A stretch of 64,000 bases of DNA from Aliishimia sp963922415 (lineage in GTDB: Bacteria; Pseudomonadota; Alphaproteobacteria; Rhodobacterales; Rhodobacteraceae), in contig CAWUIP010000004.1 in NCBI GenBank assembly GCA_963922415.1, positions 1-64,000 of the forward strand. The letters are read 5' to 3'. Positions 44,947 to 53,655 of the stretch are shown piece by piece. The stretch's first letter is position 1; every line of letters starts with the position of its first letter. A program made the translations under genes and the position numbers. A model generated the notes under the pieces. That model was not told the origin of the DNA and searched no databases. It saw nothing but the letters and a program-made list of their open reading frames with translations.

Positions 44947-45279
44947 TTAGCTTTCGTCGTCGTCGGCTGGCACGTCGGCGATTTCTTCAAGCGAGACATT
45001 ATCCCCCTCGTCATCGTCATCCAGCAGATCATCATCGAGTTCAACATCAACATCCGTGTCGTCATCGTCCAGAACGACATCGTCATCGCCCTCGGCCATC
45101 GCTTTGGCTTTGGTTGTGACAGCGTCTTCCGCATCCGCCGCGATCATGCGGGTCTTGCCGGTCTCCCGCTCGACGATCTCGCCGGTATAGGGCGAGACGA
45201 TTGGGTTTGCGTTCAGGTCGTAGAACCGTTTGCCTGTCGTGGGACAAACGCGCTTGGTGCCCCATTCTTCCTTTGGCAT
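44947..45279 (-). CDS. TIGR02300/FYDLN-acid family protein
   Basis: ATG 45279 gives 110 residues. The first half has the family signature KRFYDLN within EWGTKRVCPTTG, and the IVSPYTGEIVE segment. The second half is a highly acidic Asp/Glu run with very few other residues, which gives the family its name. The function is unknown. It is common in alphaproteobacteria and has no membrane segment or signal peptide. Confidence 0.92.
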   Translation of the reverse strand: MPKEEWGTKRVCPTTGKRFYDLNANPIVSPYTGEIVERETGKTRMIAADAEDAVTTKAKAMAEGDDDVVLDDDDTDVDVELDDDLLDDDDEGDNVSLEEIADVPADDDES

Positions 45280-45383
45280 GCAGAATACCTCTTGCAACTT
45301 AGGTCGCACATGTCGACGATTCCGGGCACTTGCCACAGCGGCTGGCGCGAGTCAAAGCCTCAATGTGAGGTTGGGGAGATAGG

Positions 45384-46076
45384 ATGCAAAACCTGCGTTT
45401 GCAAGGCGATCCCGAGATTGATGTCACATTGCGTCGGTCGCCGCGCGCGCGGCGCATGACTTTGCGTGTTTCTCGGTTGGACGGGCGTGTCACGCTGACG
45501 GTGCCGCGCGGCGTTGCGGAGGCCGAAATGTGGGCCTTCGTGGACGCGCGCCGAGATTGGATTGCCAAGCATCTCGCGACACAGGTCCCGCACACCCACG
45601 TGCGCCTGGGCGCCATGCTGCCAGTGTTAGGAGAGGCGCGCCGCGTCGTCGCGGGCCAAGGCCGTCGCGTGCGGCTCACCGATACCGAGATCGCTGTGCC
45701 AGGTGCCGAAAACCAAGTCGGTGCGAAGCTGCAAGCATGGCTCAAGCAAATGGCGCGGTCCGAACTCAGCTTTGCTTCCGACCAGTACGCAAAGGCTTTG
45801 GGTCGGCCCTATGCCAAGTTGACACTGCGGGATACCACCTCTCGGTGGGGATCATGTACCTCTGAGGGAGGGTTGATGTATTCTTGGCGCCTGATCATGG
45901 CGCCAGCCGAAGTCTTGGCCTACGTCGCCGCCCATGAGGTCGCGCATCTGCAAGAAATGAACCACTCGTCGGCCTTTTGGGACCTCGTTGAACAGCTATA
46001 CGGCGATACGCGTCCACCGCGTGCCTGGCTCAAGGCGCATGGGCACGACCTCCATGCCATCCGTTTCAAAGATTGA
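45384..46076 (+). CDS. YgjP-like (DUF45) zinc metallopeptidase family protein
   Basis: The 230-residue protein ends with the HEVAH zinc motif (184–188) in YVAAHEVAHLQEMNHS, followed by FWDLVEQLYGDTRPPRAWLK, and has the RDTTSRWGSCTS segment typical of the YgjP/SprT-like family. GGGGAG precedes the ATG. No secretion signal is present. The physiological role is unclear. It is divergent from the FYDLN gene. Confidence 0.9.
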   Translation: MQNLRLQGDPEIDVTLRRSPRARRMTLRVSRLDGRVTLTVPRGVAEAEMWAFVDARRDWIAKHLATQVPHTHVRLGAMLPVLGEARRVVAGQGRRVRLTDTEIAVPGAENQVGAKLQAWLKQMARSELSFASDQYAKALGRPYAKLTLRDTTSRWGSCTSEGGLMYSWRLIMAPAEVLAYVAAHEVAHLQEMNHSSAFWDLVEQLYGDTRPPRAWLKAHGHDLHAIRFKD

Positions 46077-46087
46077 CGTCACGTATT

Positions 46088-46101
46088 TTTGTGATCACAA
46101 A
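46088..46101. promoter_or_regulatory. Perfect 14-bp palindrome, candidate GntR operator
   Basis: TTTGTGATCACAAA is perfectly symmetric and ends 6 bp before the start codon of the GntR gene. Its position would let the bound repressor block its own expression. Confidence 0.65.
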
Positions 46102-46107
46102 TCCACT

Positions 46108-46758
46108 ATGCCAAGGAAATTGACAGAAACGGCCCCAACCGCCGTTGCACATGATCAGGTATATCGTCGTCTGCGCAGCAGAATCATGCATGGCGACATA
46201 TTCCCAGGCCAGCCGCTTACGCTGCGTGGCATTGGGGCGGAGTACGGCGTATCGATGACGCCTGCGCGCGAAGCCGTGCGACGGCTGGTCGCCGAGGGAG
46301 CGCTATCCCTTTCCGCGTCCGGACGCGTGGCAACACCCGAAATTAGTAATGAAAGGATCGAAGAGCTTGCAGCCTTGCGCGCGCTTATCGAAGTAGAACT
46401 TGCCTCGCGGGCGCTTCCGCGCGCGCACATCGCCCTCATCGAACGCCTGCAGACCATCAATGGCGATGTGGCCGAGGCGGTCGCCCACCGCGATGCCGTC
46501 CGCTACATCCGGACCAACCTCGAATTCCACCGCACACTCTACCTGCGGGCACAGGCCCCAGCCATGCTCGCCATGGCCGAAACCGTCTGGCTGCAACTTG
46601 GCCCCACTATGCGCAGCCTCTACGGGCGCTTACGCCGCACCGAACCGCCGCAATACCATAGGCACATTATCGCAGCCCTGCGCGCCGGTGACGAGCCAAG
46701 CCTCAGGCTTGCCGTACGTTCAGACGTAACCCAGGGCCTGCGTATGTTGGCGAGTTGA
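46108..46758 (+). CDS. GntR-family (FCD-domain) transcriptional regulator
   Basis: ATG 46108 gives 216 residues. The N-terminal winged helix contains QPLTLRGIGAEYGVSMTPAREAVRRLVAEGAL (about 32–63), the GntR core, and the all-helical FCD effector domain follows, with NLEFHRTLYLRAQ where metal-binding His residues occur. The FadR-like subgroup responds to organic acids. No target is obvious nearby, and the palindrome at its start suggests autoregulation. The usual ribosome site is replaced by the operator. Confidence 0.9.
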   Translation: MPRKLTETAPTAVAHDQVYRRLRSRIMHGDIFPGQPLTLRGIGAEYGVSMTPAREAVRRLVAEGALSLSASGRVATPEISNERIEELAALRALIEVELASRALPRAHIALIERLQTINGDVAEAVAHRDAVRYIRTNLEFHRTLYLRAQAPAMLAMAETVWLQLGPTMRSLYGRLRRTEPPQYHRHIIAALRAGDEPSLRLAVRSDVTQGLRMLAS

Positions 46759-46820
46759 CCGCTGCGGCAGACGTCGTGCTCCGGCCGGGCGTCGCAGTCC
46801 ACCGGGCGAACACGAGGCAT

Positions 46821-47003
46821 CTATCTGCCCAGCACACCAAAGAAAAAGTCAACCAGCAGCAAGAAGAAACACAGCGCCGCAATGGTCACTGCCACGACAC
46901 TGCCGACCGAAACACCGGGCGTACCAAAGTCACCAAAAACGCCCAAATAGCCTGCGGCCCCGACAAAGACAAGCCGGCATGCTGCTCTCGGCGTGACTTT
47001 CAT
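46821..47003 (-). CDS. Small two-helix membrane protein, uncertain
   Basis: The 60-residue frame reads as two hydrophobic helices separated by a GDFGTPGVSVGS loop. A GGAG lies 12 bp before the ATG. I recognise no family. The composition fits a genuine small inner-membrane protein, but no other evidence supports expression. Confidence 0.45.
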   Translation of the reverse strand: MKVTPRAACRLVFVGAAGYLGVFGDFGTPGVSVGSVVAVTIAALCFFLLLVDFFFGVLGR

Positions 47004-47021
47004 TGTTCTAAAAATACTCCA

Positions 47022-47063
47022 GGGGGTGCGGGGGACAGCGTCCCCCGCCTTGGTCGGACCGCT
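47022..47063. repeat. REP-like palindromic element with two hairpins
   Basis: GCGGGGGA (47028–47035) pairs with TCCCCCGC (47041–47048), and CGGACCGCTTGCGGTCCG (47055 onward) forms a second hairpin. Such GC-rich pairs recur between genes in Rhodobacteraceae and may stabilise or end transcripts; the second may terminate accA on the minus strand. Confidence 0.5.
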
Positions 47064-47092
47064 TGCGGTCCGAAAGCCTGCCGGACCTGACC

Positions 47093-48058
47093 CTAAGCAG
47101 CCAAACCCTTGCTGCCCATATCCAGGAACTTGCGACGACGATTGGCGATCAACTCCTCGGGCGCCTGCGGGGTCAACTCCGCCAAAAGATCGCGCACCGC
47201 CAACTGAACCGCGTCCAGGGTCTCGACTGGGTTGCGATGGGCACCGCCCACAGGCTCTTTGACGATCCGGTCGACCACGCCCAACCCATGCAAATCTTGT
47301 GCGGTCAGGCGCAACGCTTCCGCCGCTTCACGCATCTTCTCTGCGTCTTTCCAAAGGATTGACGCACAGCCCTCCGGCGAGATCACCGAATAGATCGAAT
47401 GTTCCAACATTGCCACACGGTTTGCTGTGGCAAAGGCCACCGCCCCGCCGGACCCGCCTTCGCCGATCACAAGCGACACCATCGGGACCCCGATCTGCAA
47501 GCATTTCTCGGTCGACCGCGCGATGGCCTCGGACTGGCCGCGCTCTTCCGCCCCCTTACCAGGATAGGCGCCAGGTGTGTCGACAAGTGTGATTACCGGC
47601 AGCCGAAACCGGTCCGCGAGATCCATCAACCGGATCGCTTTGCGATATCCTTCAGGTCGCGCCATGCCGAAATTCCGCTCGATCCGCGTTTTCGTGTCTG
47701 TGCCCTTTTCATGTCCAATCACCACGATGGGCTGATCTTCAAACCGCGCAAGCCCCCCCATCACCGCGTGGTCATCCGCAAAGTTCCGGTCGCCCGCAAG
47801 CGGCGTGAAGTCGGTAAAGAGCGCCGCAATATAGTCTTTGCAGTGGGGGCGGTCGGGGTGGCGCGCCACTTGGCATTTCCGCCACGCCGTCAAATTCGCG
47901 TAGAGGTCGCCCAGCATCTGCGCGGCTTTAGCATCCAGCGCCTCCGCCTCGTCGCTGACATCCATGCCATCCGTGGCTTCGCGCGCAATCGCGCGCAGTT
48001 CTTCGGCCTTGCCTTCGATTTCGGCCAACTGCTTTTCAAAATCTAGGTATTGCGTCAT
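47093..48058 (-). CDS. accA: Acetyl-CoA carboxylase carboxyltransferase subunit alpha
   Basis: At 321 residues it has AccA length. The KCQVARHPDRPHCKDYI start segment, the PEGYRKAIRLMDLADRF motif, TLVDTPGAYPGKGAEERGQ and the GEGGSGGAVAF oxyanion motif are all intact. With AccD it transfers carboxyl from biotin to acetyl-CoA, the committed step of fatty acid synthesis. It appears to be monocistronic. Confidence 0.97.
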   Translation of the reverse strand: MTQYLDFEKQLAEIEGKAEELRAIAREATDGMDVSDEAEALDAKAAQMLGDLYANLTAWRKCQVARHPDRPHCKDYIAALFTDFTPLAGDRNFADDHAVMGGLARFEDQPIVVIGHEKGTDTKTRIERNFGMARPEGYRKAIRLMDLADRFRLPVITLVDTPGAYPGKGAEERGQSEAIARSTEKCLQIGVPMVSLVIGEGGSGGAVAFATANRVAMLEHSIYSVISPEGCASILWKDAEKMREAAEALRLTAQDLHGLGVVDRIVKEPVGGAHRNPVETLDAVQLAVRDLLAELTPQAPEELIANRRRKFLDMGSKGLAA

Positions 48059-48107
48059 CTCTGCCTCTGGTTTGCGCCTATATGGCAGCGCCGCGCCCAG
48101 GGTGCAA

Positions 48108-48701
48108 TCAGGGCCACAAAATTGGATAGAGCGACGCCAGCAGCAAAACCGCCATCCCGCAGTTAAAGGCCACGCGCCTGCGGTGGTTGGTCAGGACCCG
48201 GGCAATTTGCTGACCCAGCAAGGTCCAGGTGCTGACCGATGGCAAGTTAATCGTCCCAAAGACAATCGCGACAATCACAATCGCCCAAGCCGTCCGATCC
48301 GGCGCATAGACCGTCATCGCGGTCAGCGCCATCGCCCAAGCCTTTGGATTGACCCATTGAAAGGCGGCGGCCTCTATGAATGTCATCGGCCGCCCGGCGG
48401 TGTCCGGGTTCGACAGTCCGGCCGCCGTTGCCGTTTTCCAGGCCAACCAGACCAAATAGACGACGCTCAGACCCTTCATGACCTGATAGCTTGGCGGCCA
48501 AGCGTCAAAAAGCTGAATAAGACCCGCGCCCACGAGGAGTAGCATGAAGACAAACCCTGCGCCAATGCCCAGCATATGGGGGACGCTGCGGCGGAAGCCA
48601 AAATTGGCACCCGACGCCATCAGCATCAAGTTGTTCGGGCCAGGTGTGATCGACGACACGAACGCGAAAACGGCCAGGGCAGTCAGGAGATCTGAAGTCA
48701 T
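48108..48701 (-). CDS. LysE/RhtB family amino acid exporter
   Basis: ATG 48701 gives 197 residues with six hydrophobic segments. The SITPGPNNLMLMASGANFGFRRS motif near the N-terminus is the LysE/RhtB signature, and FQWVNPKAWAMAL marks the second half. It exports amino acids or their analogues. It is divergent from an Lrp/AsnC gene with an operator-like palindrome between, the usual arrangement for this pair. Confidence 0.93.
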   Translation of the reverse strand: MTSDLLTALAVFAFVSSITPGPNNLMLMASGANFGFRRSVPHMLGIGAGFVFMLLLVGAGLIQLFDAWPPSYQVMKGLSVVYLVWLAWKTATAAGLSNPDTAGRPMTFIEAAAFQWVNPKAWAMALTAMTVYAPDRTAWAIVIVAIVFGTINLPSVSTWTLLGQQIARVLTNHRRRVAFNCGMAVLLLASLYPILWP

Positions 48702-48733
48702 GGCGCACAATTTATGCGGTGTTCCAAGATCAG

Positions 48734-48746
48734 TGATTGCAAATCA
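48734..48746. promoter_or_regulatory. Inverted repeat between lysE-like and lrp-like genes, candidate Lrp site
   Basis: TGATT-GCA-AATCA has 5-bp arms and lies 32 bp from the lysE start and 29 bp from the lrp start. A site bound by the adjacent Lrp/AsnC protein is the simplest reading. Confidence 0.5.
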
Positions 48747-48775
48747 TACGGCTGTGGTCGAATACTTGGCAATAC

Positions 48776-49228
48776 ATGAGAGAAATTGACGATAAATCGC
48801 ACGAAATATTGCGCCACCTCACAGCGCAGGGCCGGTTGAGCAATATTGATCTGGCCGACCGCGTCGGGTTGTCGCCGTCTGCGTGTCTACGCCGCGTTCA
48901 AGAGATGGAGCGGCGGGGCATTATCACCGGCTACCGCGCACAGATCGACCGCGCGCAGATGGGCATCGGATTTCTGGCCTATTTGGGTGTTGGTCTCAGC
49001 CAACATAACAAAGCCGCACAGGCCGCGTTCGAGGCGGCGATGGCGCGCGCCGAGGACGTGGTGGAGTGTCACAACACCACAGGCACCATCGAGTACTTGC
49101 TGCGGGTCGAGTCAGCGGATCTCAAAGCCTATAAGGTCTTTCACACGGATGTTCTGGGCGCGTTGCCGATGGTGGCCACGATCACGACCTATGTTGTGCT
49201 GGGCTCGCCGAAGGACGCGCGCGCCTAG
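48776..49228 (+). CDS. Lrp/AsnC family transcriptional regulator
   Basis: ATG 48776 gives 150 residues, the family norm. The N-terminal helix-turn-helix contains IDLADRVGLSPSACLRRVQEMERRGII (about 22–48), and the C-terminal RAM effector domain holds CHNTTGTIEYLLRVES. It should bind amino acids and control the divergent LysE-type exporter. The 3' end overlaps the DUF302 gene's stop by 4 bp. Confidence 0.94.
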   Translation: MREIDDKSHEILRHLTAQGRLSNIDLADRVGLSPSACLRRVQEMERRGIITGYRAQIDRAQMGIGFLAYLGVGLSQHNKAAQAAFEAAMARAEDVVECHNTTGTIEYLLRVESADLKAYKVFHTDVLGALPMVATITTYVVLGSPKDARA

Positions 49229-49692
49229 TTCACGGCTGCTGCCGCAATCTTTGCGAAGTGGGCGTCAAGTTCGCCGGCGATGGCCTCTAGTTCCGAGCCG
49301 GCCTCGCTGACATAGGGGGCAAAGACCGTTGAGGGCAGTTTGTAGCTCAACGTCGCGGTACCGTTTGACGTCTCGGTAACATACATCCGAATCGGGGCTT
49401 CGATCATTGCGGCTGTCGAAAGCTCTAGCACCCGAACGGCATAGACATTGTTGAACACCCCGATGACACGGTTGCCAGGGATCGTGATGCCCCGCTTTTT
49501 CGCCGCCCCGGTGGGGCCCGCTTGGGTCACGACGCCGAATTTGTTGGCCTTCACGGCGGCTTTCACGTCATCGATGAGTTGGGCGTAGGGTTTGTCGGTC
49601 GGCTGAACTGACCAGCCGTCGCGGGGCGCCATCTCGGCCCCAGTGGCCGTGGCCAGAACGATCATCAGAAAGGCGTGGAAAAGGCGGCGCAT
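49225..49692 (-). CDS. DUF302 domain protein, secreted
   Basis: The 155-residue protein has a signal peptide (cleavage near TGA or AEM, about residue 20) followed by one DUF302 domain, with YAQLIDDVKAAVKANKFGVVTQ and PIRMYVTETSNGTATLSYKLPS. DUF302 proteins are found in the periplasm of many bacteria, and their role is not settled. It is convergent with the Lrp gene. Confidence 0.88.
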   Translation of the reverse strand: MRRLFHAFLMIVLATATGAEMAPRDGWSVQPTDKPYAQLIDDVKAAVKANKFGVVTQAGPTGAAKKRGITIPGNRVIGVFNNVYAVRVLELSTAAMIEAPIRMYVTETSNGTATLSYKLPSTVFAPYVSEAGSELEAIAGELDAHFAKIAAAAVN

Positions 49693-49857
49693 AAGAAGTC
49701 TCCGGATAGCTCACCCCGTGAGCTCGCATACCAGCGGCGTGAGCCAAAATCACAAGTCAGTGGGGTGCGGCAAGGCTTCGCTCAGGGTGCGTTAGTTGGG
49801 CCGGATCTTGCCGCAGCGCTCTGGCAAAGTAGCGGCGAGGTGTGGCATAGGGGGCTC

Positions 49858-50352
49858 ATGATCATCCGAACACTCTCTGTTGTACTTCTATGTGGTGTGG
49901 TCTTGGCGGGCTGCGGTGGGTCCTCGGCCCAAGCGCCAACATCTGATGCGGTCGATGCGGTGCCGCTTTATCCAAATGAAACGCCCGAGTTGCGCGCGTT
50001 GATCGTGGCGGCTGCGGCCGAAAACGATGTGCCGGTGACGTTGGTTCAGCGGGTGGTTATCCGAGAAAGCACGCACCGCCCCAGTGCACGCAATGGCCCG
50101 TATTACGGCCTCATGCAAATCCTACCCGCCACAGCGCGGTCTATGGGATTTCGCGGCCAGCCAAACGATCTTTTGGATGCCGAGACCAATCTGAAATATG
50201 CAGTCCGCTATTTGCGAGGCGCGTGGCTGGTGTCGGATGGGGACGAGGCGTTGGCGGTCAGTTGGTACGCGCGCGGCTATTACTTTGAAGCCAAGCGACA
50301 GGGGCTTCTGGCGGAAACCGGCGTTGACGGTAAGAAAGTCTGGCCAGATTGA
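49858..50352 (+). CDS. Lytic transglycosylase (SLT domain) lipoprotein
   Basis: ATG 49858 gives 164 residues with a lipobox, LAGC, near residue 19. The SLT domain holds the catalytic Glu in VVIRESTHRPSARN and the GLMQILPATARSMGF motif, with YLRGAWLVSDGDEALAVSWYARGY at the C-terminal side. It cleaves the MurNAc–GlcNAc link of peptidoglycan to an anhydro-MurNAc product in the periplasm. The gene ends at a nested hairpin shared with the convergent malyl-CoA lyase gene. Confidence 0.9.
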   Translation: MIIRTLSVVLLCGVVLAGCGGSSAQAPTSDAVDAVPLYPNETPELRALIVAAAAENDVPVTLVQRVVIRESTHRPSARNGPYYGLMQILPATARSMGFRGQPNDLLDAETNLKYAVRYLRGAWLVSDGDEALAVSWYARGYYFEAKRQGLLAETGVDGKKVWPD

Positions 50353-50358
50353 GGGGTC

Positions 50359-50400
50359 GGCGGGTCGCTGTTGGCCTGCGGCCAAGGCGCCCCACCCGCC
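50359..50400. terminator. Nested hairpin between convergent genes
   Basis: GGCGGGT (50359–50365) pairs with ACCCGCC (50394–50400), enclosing TTGGCC-tgc-GGCCAA (50371–50385). It lies between the lytic transglycosylase and malyl-CoA lyase stops and likely terminates both. Confidence 0.7.
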
Positions 50401-50415
50401 GTCCCGCAGGGTGCT

Positions 50416-51372
50416 TTATCCGTTGATCATTTCGGCTTGGCGCACGATCACCTCTGCTTGCTTGATTGAAGCGATATCGACCAAGCGGCCTTTGTAGACG
50501 GTGGCGCCTTGGCCTTCGGCTTTGGCCGTCTCCATCGCGGCGAGGATTTCGCGCGCTTCGGTCACGGCGGCTTCGGACGGGGTGAAGACCTCGTTGGCCA
50601 GGGCCACTTGTTTGGGGTGGATGGCCCATTTGCCGACCATGCCCAGCGTGGCCGAGCGGTAGGCTTGCGCGCGGAACCCGTCATCATCCGAGAAATCGCC
50701 AAAAGGTCCATCCACGGGCAGCACGCCGTGGGTGCGGCAGGCGGCGACGATGGCGGCTTGCGCCCAGTGCCAGGGGTCGGACCAGTGCTTTTCGCCGTCG
50801 CGCAGCATGTAATAGTTTTCTTGTGTGCCGCCGATGCCGGTCGTGGCCATGCCCATGGAGGCTGCGAAGTCGGCAGCGCCCAGGCTCATCGCGACCAGGC
50901 GGGGTGAAGCGGCGGCGATCTCTTCCACATGGGCGATGCCTGCCGCGGATTCGATAATGACTTCGAAATTGATCGGCTTTTGGCGCCCTTTTGCAGCCTC
51001 AACGGCGGTGACGAGCGCGTCGACCGCGTAGATATCTGCGGCGCAGCCAACTTTGGGGATCATGATCTGGTCAAGCCGGTCGGACGCTTGTTCCAAGAGG
51101 CCGACCACGTCCCGGTACCAATACGGCGTGTCGAGGCCATTGATCCGGACCGAGAGTGTCTTGCTGCCGAAATCGACGTCATGCGTGGCCGCGATCACGT
51201 TCGCGCGGGCGCTGTCTTTGTCGCTCGGCGCCACGCTGTCTTCCAGGTCGATATTGATCACATCCGCCGCAGAGGCGGCCATCTTCTCAAACAAAGCAGG
51301 GCGCGAGCCGGGGCCGAAAAGCTGGCACCGATTGGGGCGTGCGACAGGGGCGGGTTGCAAGCGGAAGGACAT
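50416..51372 (-). CDS. mcl1: L-malyl-CoA / beta-methylmalyl-CoA lyase
   Basis: The 318-residue length and opening MSFRLQPAPVARPNRCQLFGPGSRP match Mcl1 of Rhodobacterales closely. It belongs to the HpcH/HpaI–CitE superfamily: the INIDLEDSV motif holds the acidic metal ligand region, and VIIESAAGIAHVEEIAA carries the ligand Glu. It cleaves L-malyl-CoA to acetyl-CoA and glyoxylate and beta-methylmalyl-CoA to propionyl-CoA and glyoxylate, in ethylmalonyl-CoA-pathway acetate assimilation. It stands alone, divergent from the D-amino-acid block. Confidence 0.92.
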   Translation of the reverse strand: MSFRLQPAPVARPNRCQLFGPGSRPALFEKMAASAADVINIDLEDSVAPSDKDSARANVIAATHDVDFGSKTLSVRINGLDTPYWYRDVVGLLEQASDRLDQIMIPKVGCAADIYAVDALVTAVEAAKGRQKPINFEVIIESAAGIAHVEEIAAASPRLVAMSLGAADFAASMGMATTGIGGTQENYYMLRDGEKHWSDPWHWAQAAIVAACRTHGVLPVDGPFGDFSDDDGFRAQAYRSATLGMVGKWAIHPKQVALANEVFTPSEAAVTEAREILAAMETAKAEGQGATVYKGRLVDIASIKQAEVIVRQAEMING

Positions 51373-51622
51373 GTATGCTCCGGTAATTTTATTTCACTGA
51401 TCTGGCCTGGAGGATTAGGAAGTTGCGCGCATATTTGCAAGCGCGATTTCGCATGTGCAGCATCGGCGATGTTGCGGAAACAGGCGCAAAAATTTTGCAA
51501 GATTTTTGCACATGGTGGGAAAAAACTGCGTGAAAGGGTCTTGTGCAGCAAAGATTGCAAGAACGCGCCGCGGCGCATATCCGATACTCTGCCAAAGACT
51601 GATTCCCCCATTGGAGGCTGCT

Positions 51623-52624
51623 ATGATCCAGACGCCCTATCTTCTGTTCCTCGGTGATGCACCCGACGCCCTGGCCGCGAAAGTCGCGCAAGGCATTACG
51701 GATTGGCGGCCTGACAATGCTGTTGGGCAGTTCCGCCTGCCGGGCTGTGGTGCGGATATGGGTCTGACAGATATGTCGCTGGACGAAGGCTTGGCAGCCG
51801 GGGCAAAGACGCTTGTCATTGGTGTTGCGAACCGCGGCGGCGTGATTTCAGACGCATGGAAGGTCGTGTTGGTGGAAGCGCTGCAGAAGGGTTATGACCT
51901 TGCGGCGGGCTTGCACAACTTGCTGCGAAACGAGGACGATTTGCAGGCCGCGGCTAAGGTCAATGGCCGCACTTTGCATGACGTGCGTGTGCCTTCGGTG
52001 GCGTACCCCATCGCGAACGGCAAAAAGCGCAGCGGCAAGCGGGTTCTGGCCATCGGCACCGATTGTTCTTGCGGCAAGATGTACACCGCCATGTCCATGG
52101 ATGCGGAAATGGTGAAGCGCGGTCTGAAGTCCGATTTTCGCGCAACCGGCCAGACCGGAATTCTGATCACCGGCAAGGGCGTGCCCTTGGACGCGGTGAT
52201 TGCGGACTTCATGGCGGGCGCGGTCGAGTATCTGACACCGGATGCCGAGGATGATCACTGGGATCATATCGAAGGGCAGGGCAGCCTCTTCCATGTTAGC
52301 TATTCCGGCGTCACGATGGCCCTGATCCATGGCGGGCAACCGGACGCACTTGTGCTCTGCCACGAGCCGACGCGGACCCATATGCGCGGGCTGCCGCATT
52401 ACACTCTGCCGACACTGGAGCAGTTGCGCGACACGGCCCTGCCGATTGCGCGTGTGGCCAACCCGGCGGCGCAGGTCACCGGCGTGTCGGTGAACACCAA
52501 GGCGCTGGGCGAAGACGAAGCGTTGACGCTGCTTGCCGATATTGAGACACGGATGGGGCTTCCGGCCACGGATCCTTACCGGTTTGGCGCAGCGAAGCTG
52601 GTGGACCCTTTGCTGGCGCTGTAG
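51623..52624 (+). CDS. dgcN: DUF1611 family protein, DgcN-like D-glutamate N-acetyltransferase
   Basis: ATG 51623 after GGAGG gives 333 residues. The P-loop-like GTDCSCGK (about residues 147–154) and the GQTGILITGKGVPLDAVIADF segment identify DUF1611. Members paired with a dipeptide-epimerase-like partner have been described as DgcN, which N-acetylates D-glutamate in marine bacteria. The next gene encodes such a partner, so this identity is likely. It is possible, though, that the pair acts on another D-amino acid. Confidence 0.8.
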   Translation: MIQTPYLLFLGDAPDALAAKVAQGITDWRPDNAVGQFRLPGCGADMGLTDMSLDEGLAAGAKTLVIGVANRGGVISDAWKVVLVEALQKGYDLAAGLHNLLRNEDDLQAAAKVNGRTLHDVRVPSVAYPIANGKKRSGKRVLAIGTDCSCGKMYTAMSMDAEMVKRGLKSDFRATGQTGILITGKGVPLDAVIADFMAGAVEYLTPDAEDDHWDHIEGQGSLFHVSYSGVTMALIHGGQPDALVLCHEPTRTHMRGLPHYTLPTLEQLRDTALPIARVANPAAQVTGVSVNTKALGEDEALTLLADIETRMGLPATDPYRFGAAKLVDPLLAL

Positions 52625-52686
52625 ACCTGCGCTGACCCGGGGTCCAATCGTCTGAAACACGCGCGGTGCGCAAGCGGAGGATAAAG

Positions 52687-53655
52687 ATGCAAGTGCAAGT
52701 CACGCGCGATGTGTTCCAACTCGCGCAGGTTTTTACCATCGCACGCGGGTCGCGGACCGAGGCGCAGGTGTTGACAGTCCATTTGCGCGATGGGGCGCAC
52801 GTGGGCTGGGGCGAATGCGTGCCATATGCGCGCTATGGGGAAACGCTCGACAGCGTGACCGCGCAGATCGAGGGCCTGCCGGACATGTTTGATCGTACCA
52901 CGCTGGCAGAACTTCTCCCTGCTGGAGCGGCGCGCAACGCGGTGGATTGCGCGTTGTGGGACTTGGAAGCAAAGCGGGCGAACCGCCGGATGTGGGATTT
53001 GGCAGGCTTGCCCGCGCCGGGCCCTGAGATCACCGCCTATACGCTCTCCCTTGCGACCCCGGACGCCATGCAAAAGCAGGCGGCAGAGAACGCGGCGCGG
53101 CCTTTGCTGAAGACCAAGCTCGGCGGCGGCGCAGAGGATGTGGCGCGGATTGAGGCGGTGCGCGCGGGCGCGCCGGATGCGCGGATCATCGTGGACGCGA
53201 ACGAGGGCTGGACGCCCGAGCTTTATCAGACACTTGCGCCGGTCCTCGTGCGGCTTGGCGTTGAAATGGTCGAACAGCCTTTCCCCGCCGGCGACGACGC
53301 TGCCCTGCGCGACTTGGACCGGGTGCTGCCCGTCTGCGCCGATGAAAGCTGCCATGACCGGGCGTCACTGCCCGATTTAGCGGGCAAGTACGACATGGTG
53401 AACATCAAGCTGGATAAGGCCGGCGGCTTGACCGAGGCGCTGGCGCTGCGCAGCGCAGCGTTGGAGCAGGGCTATCAAATCATGGTGGGGTGCATGGTGG
53501 GATCGAGCCTGGCGATGGCCCCGGCTACGCTTCTAGCGCAAGGGGCCGCAGTTGTGGATCTGGACGGACCGCTCCTTTTGGCGGAAGACCGCGCGGCGCC
53601 GCTGCATTATGATACTGCGGGCGTGCATGCACCGGAGCAGGACCTATGGGGCTGA
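52687..53655 (+). CDS. dgcA: Enolase-superfamily epimerase, DgcA-like N-acetyl-D-glutamate racemase
   Basis: ATG 52687 after GGAGG gives 322 residues. The muconate-lactonising-subgroup residues are present: KTK (LLKTKLGGG, about 149–151), the metal ligands Asp (VDANEGW), Glu (VEQPFP) and Asp (CADES), and the second base Lys in KLDKAGG. Dipeptide epimerases have the same layout, so general annotation would call it that. Next to a DgcN homologue it fits DgcA, which racemises N-acetyl-D-glutamate to the L form. It overlaps the Nudix gene by 10 bp. Confidence 0.82.
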   Translation: MQVQVTRDVFQLAQVFTIARGSRTEAQVLTVHLRDGAHVGWGECVPYARYGETLDSVTAQIEGLPDMFDRTTLAELLPAGAARNAVDCALWDLEAKRANRRMWDLAGLPAPGPEITAYTLSLATPDAMQKQAAENAARPLLKTKLGGGAEDVARIEAVRAGAPDARIIVDANEGWTPELYQTLAPVLVRLGVEMVEQPFPAGDDAALRDLDRVLPVCADESCHDRASLPDLAGKYDMVNIKLDKAGGLTEALALRSAALEQGYQIMVGCMVGSSLAMAPATLLAQGAAVVDLDGPLLLAEDRAAPLHYDTAGVHAPEQDLWG

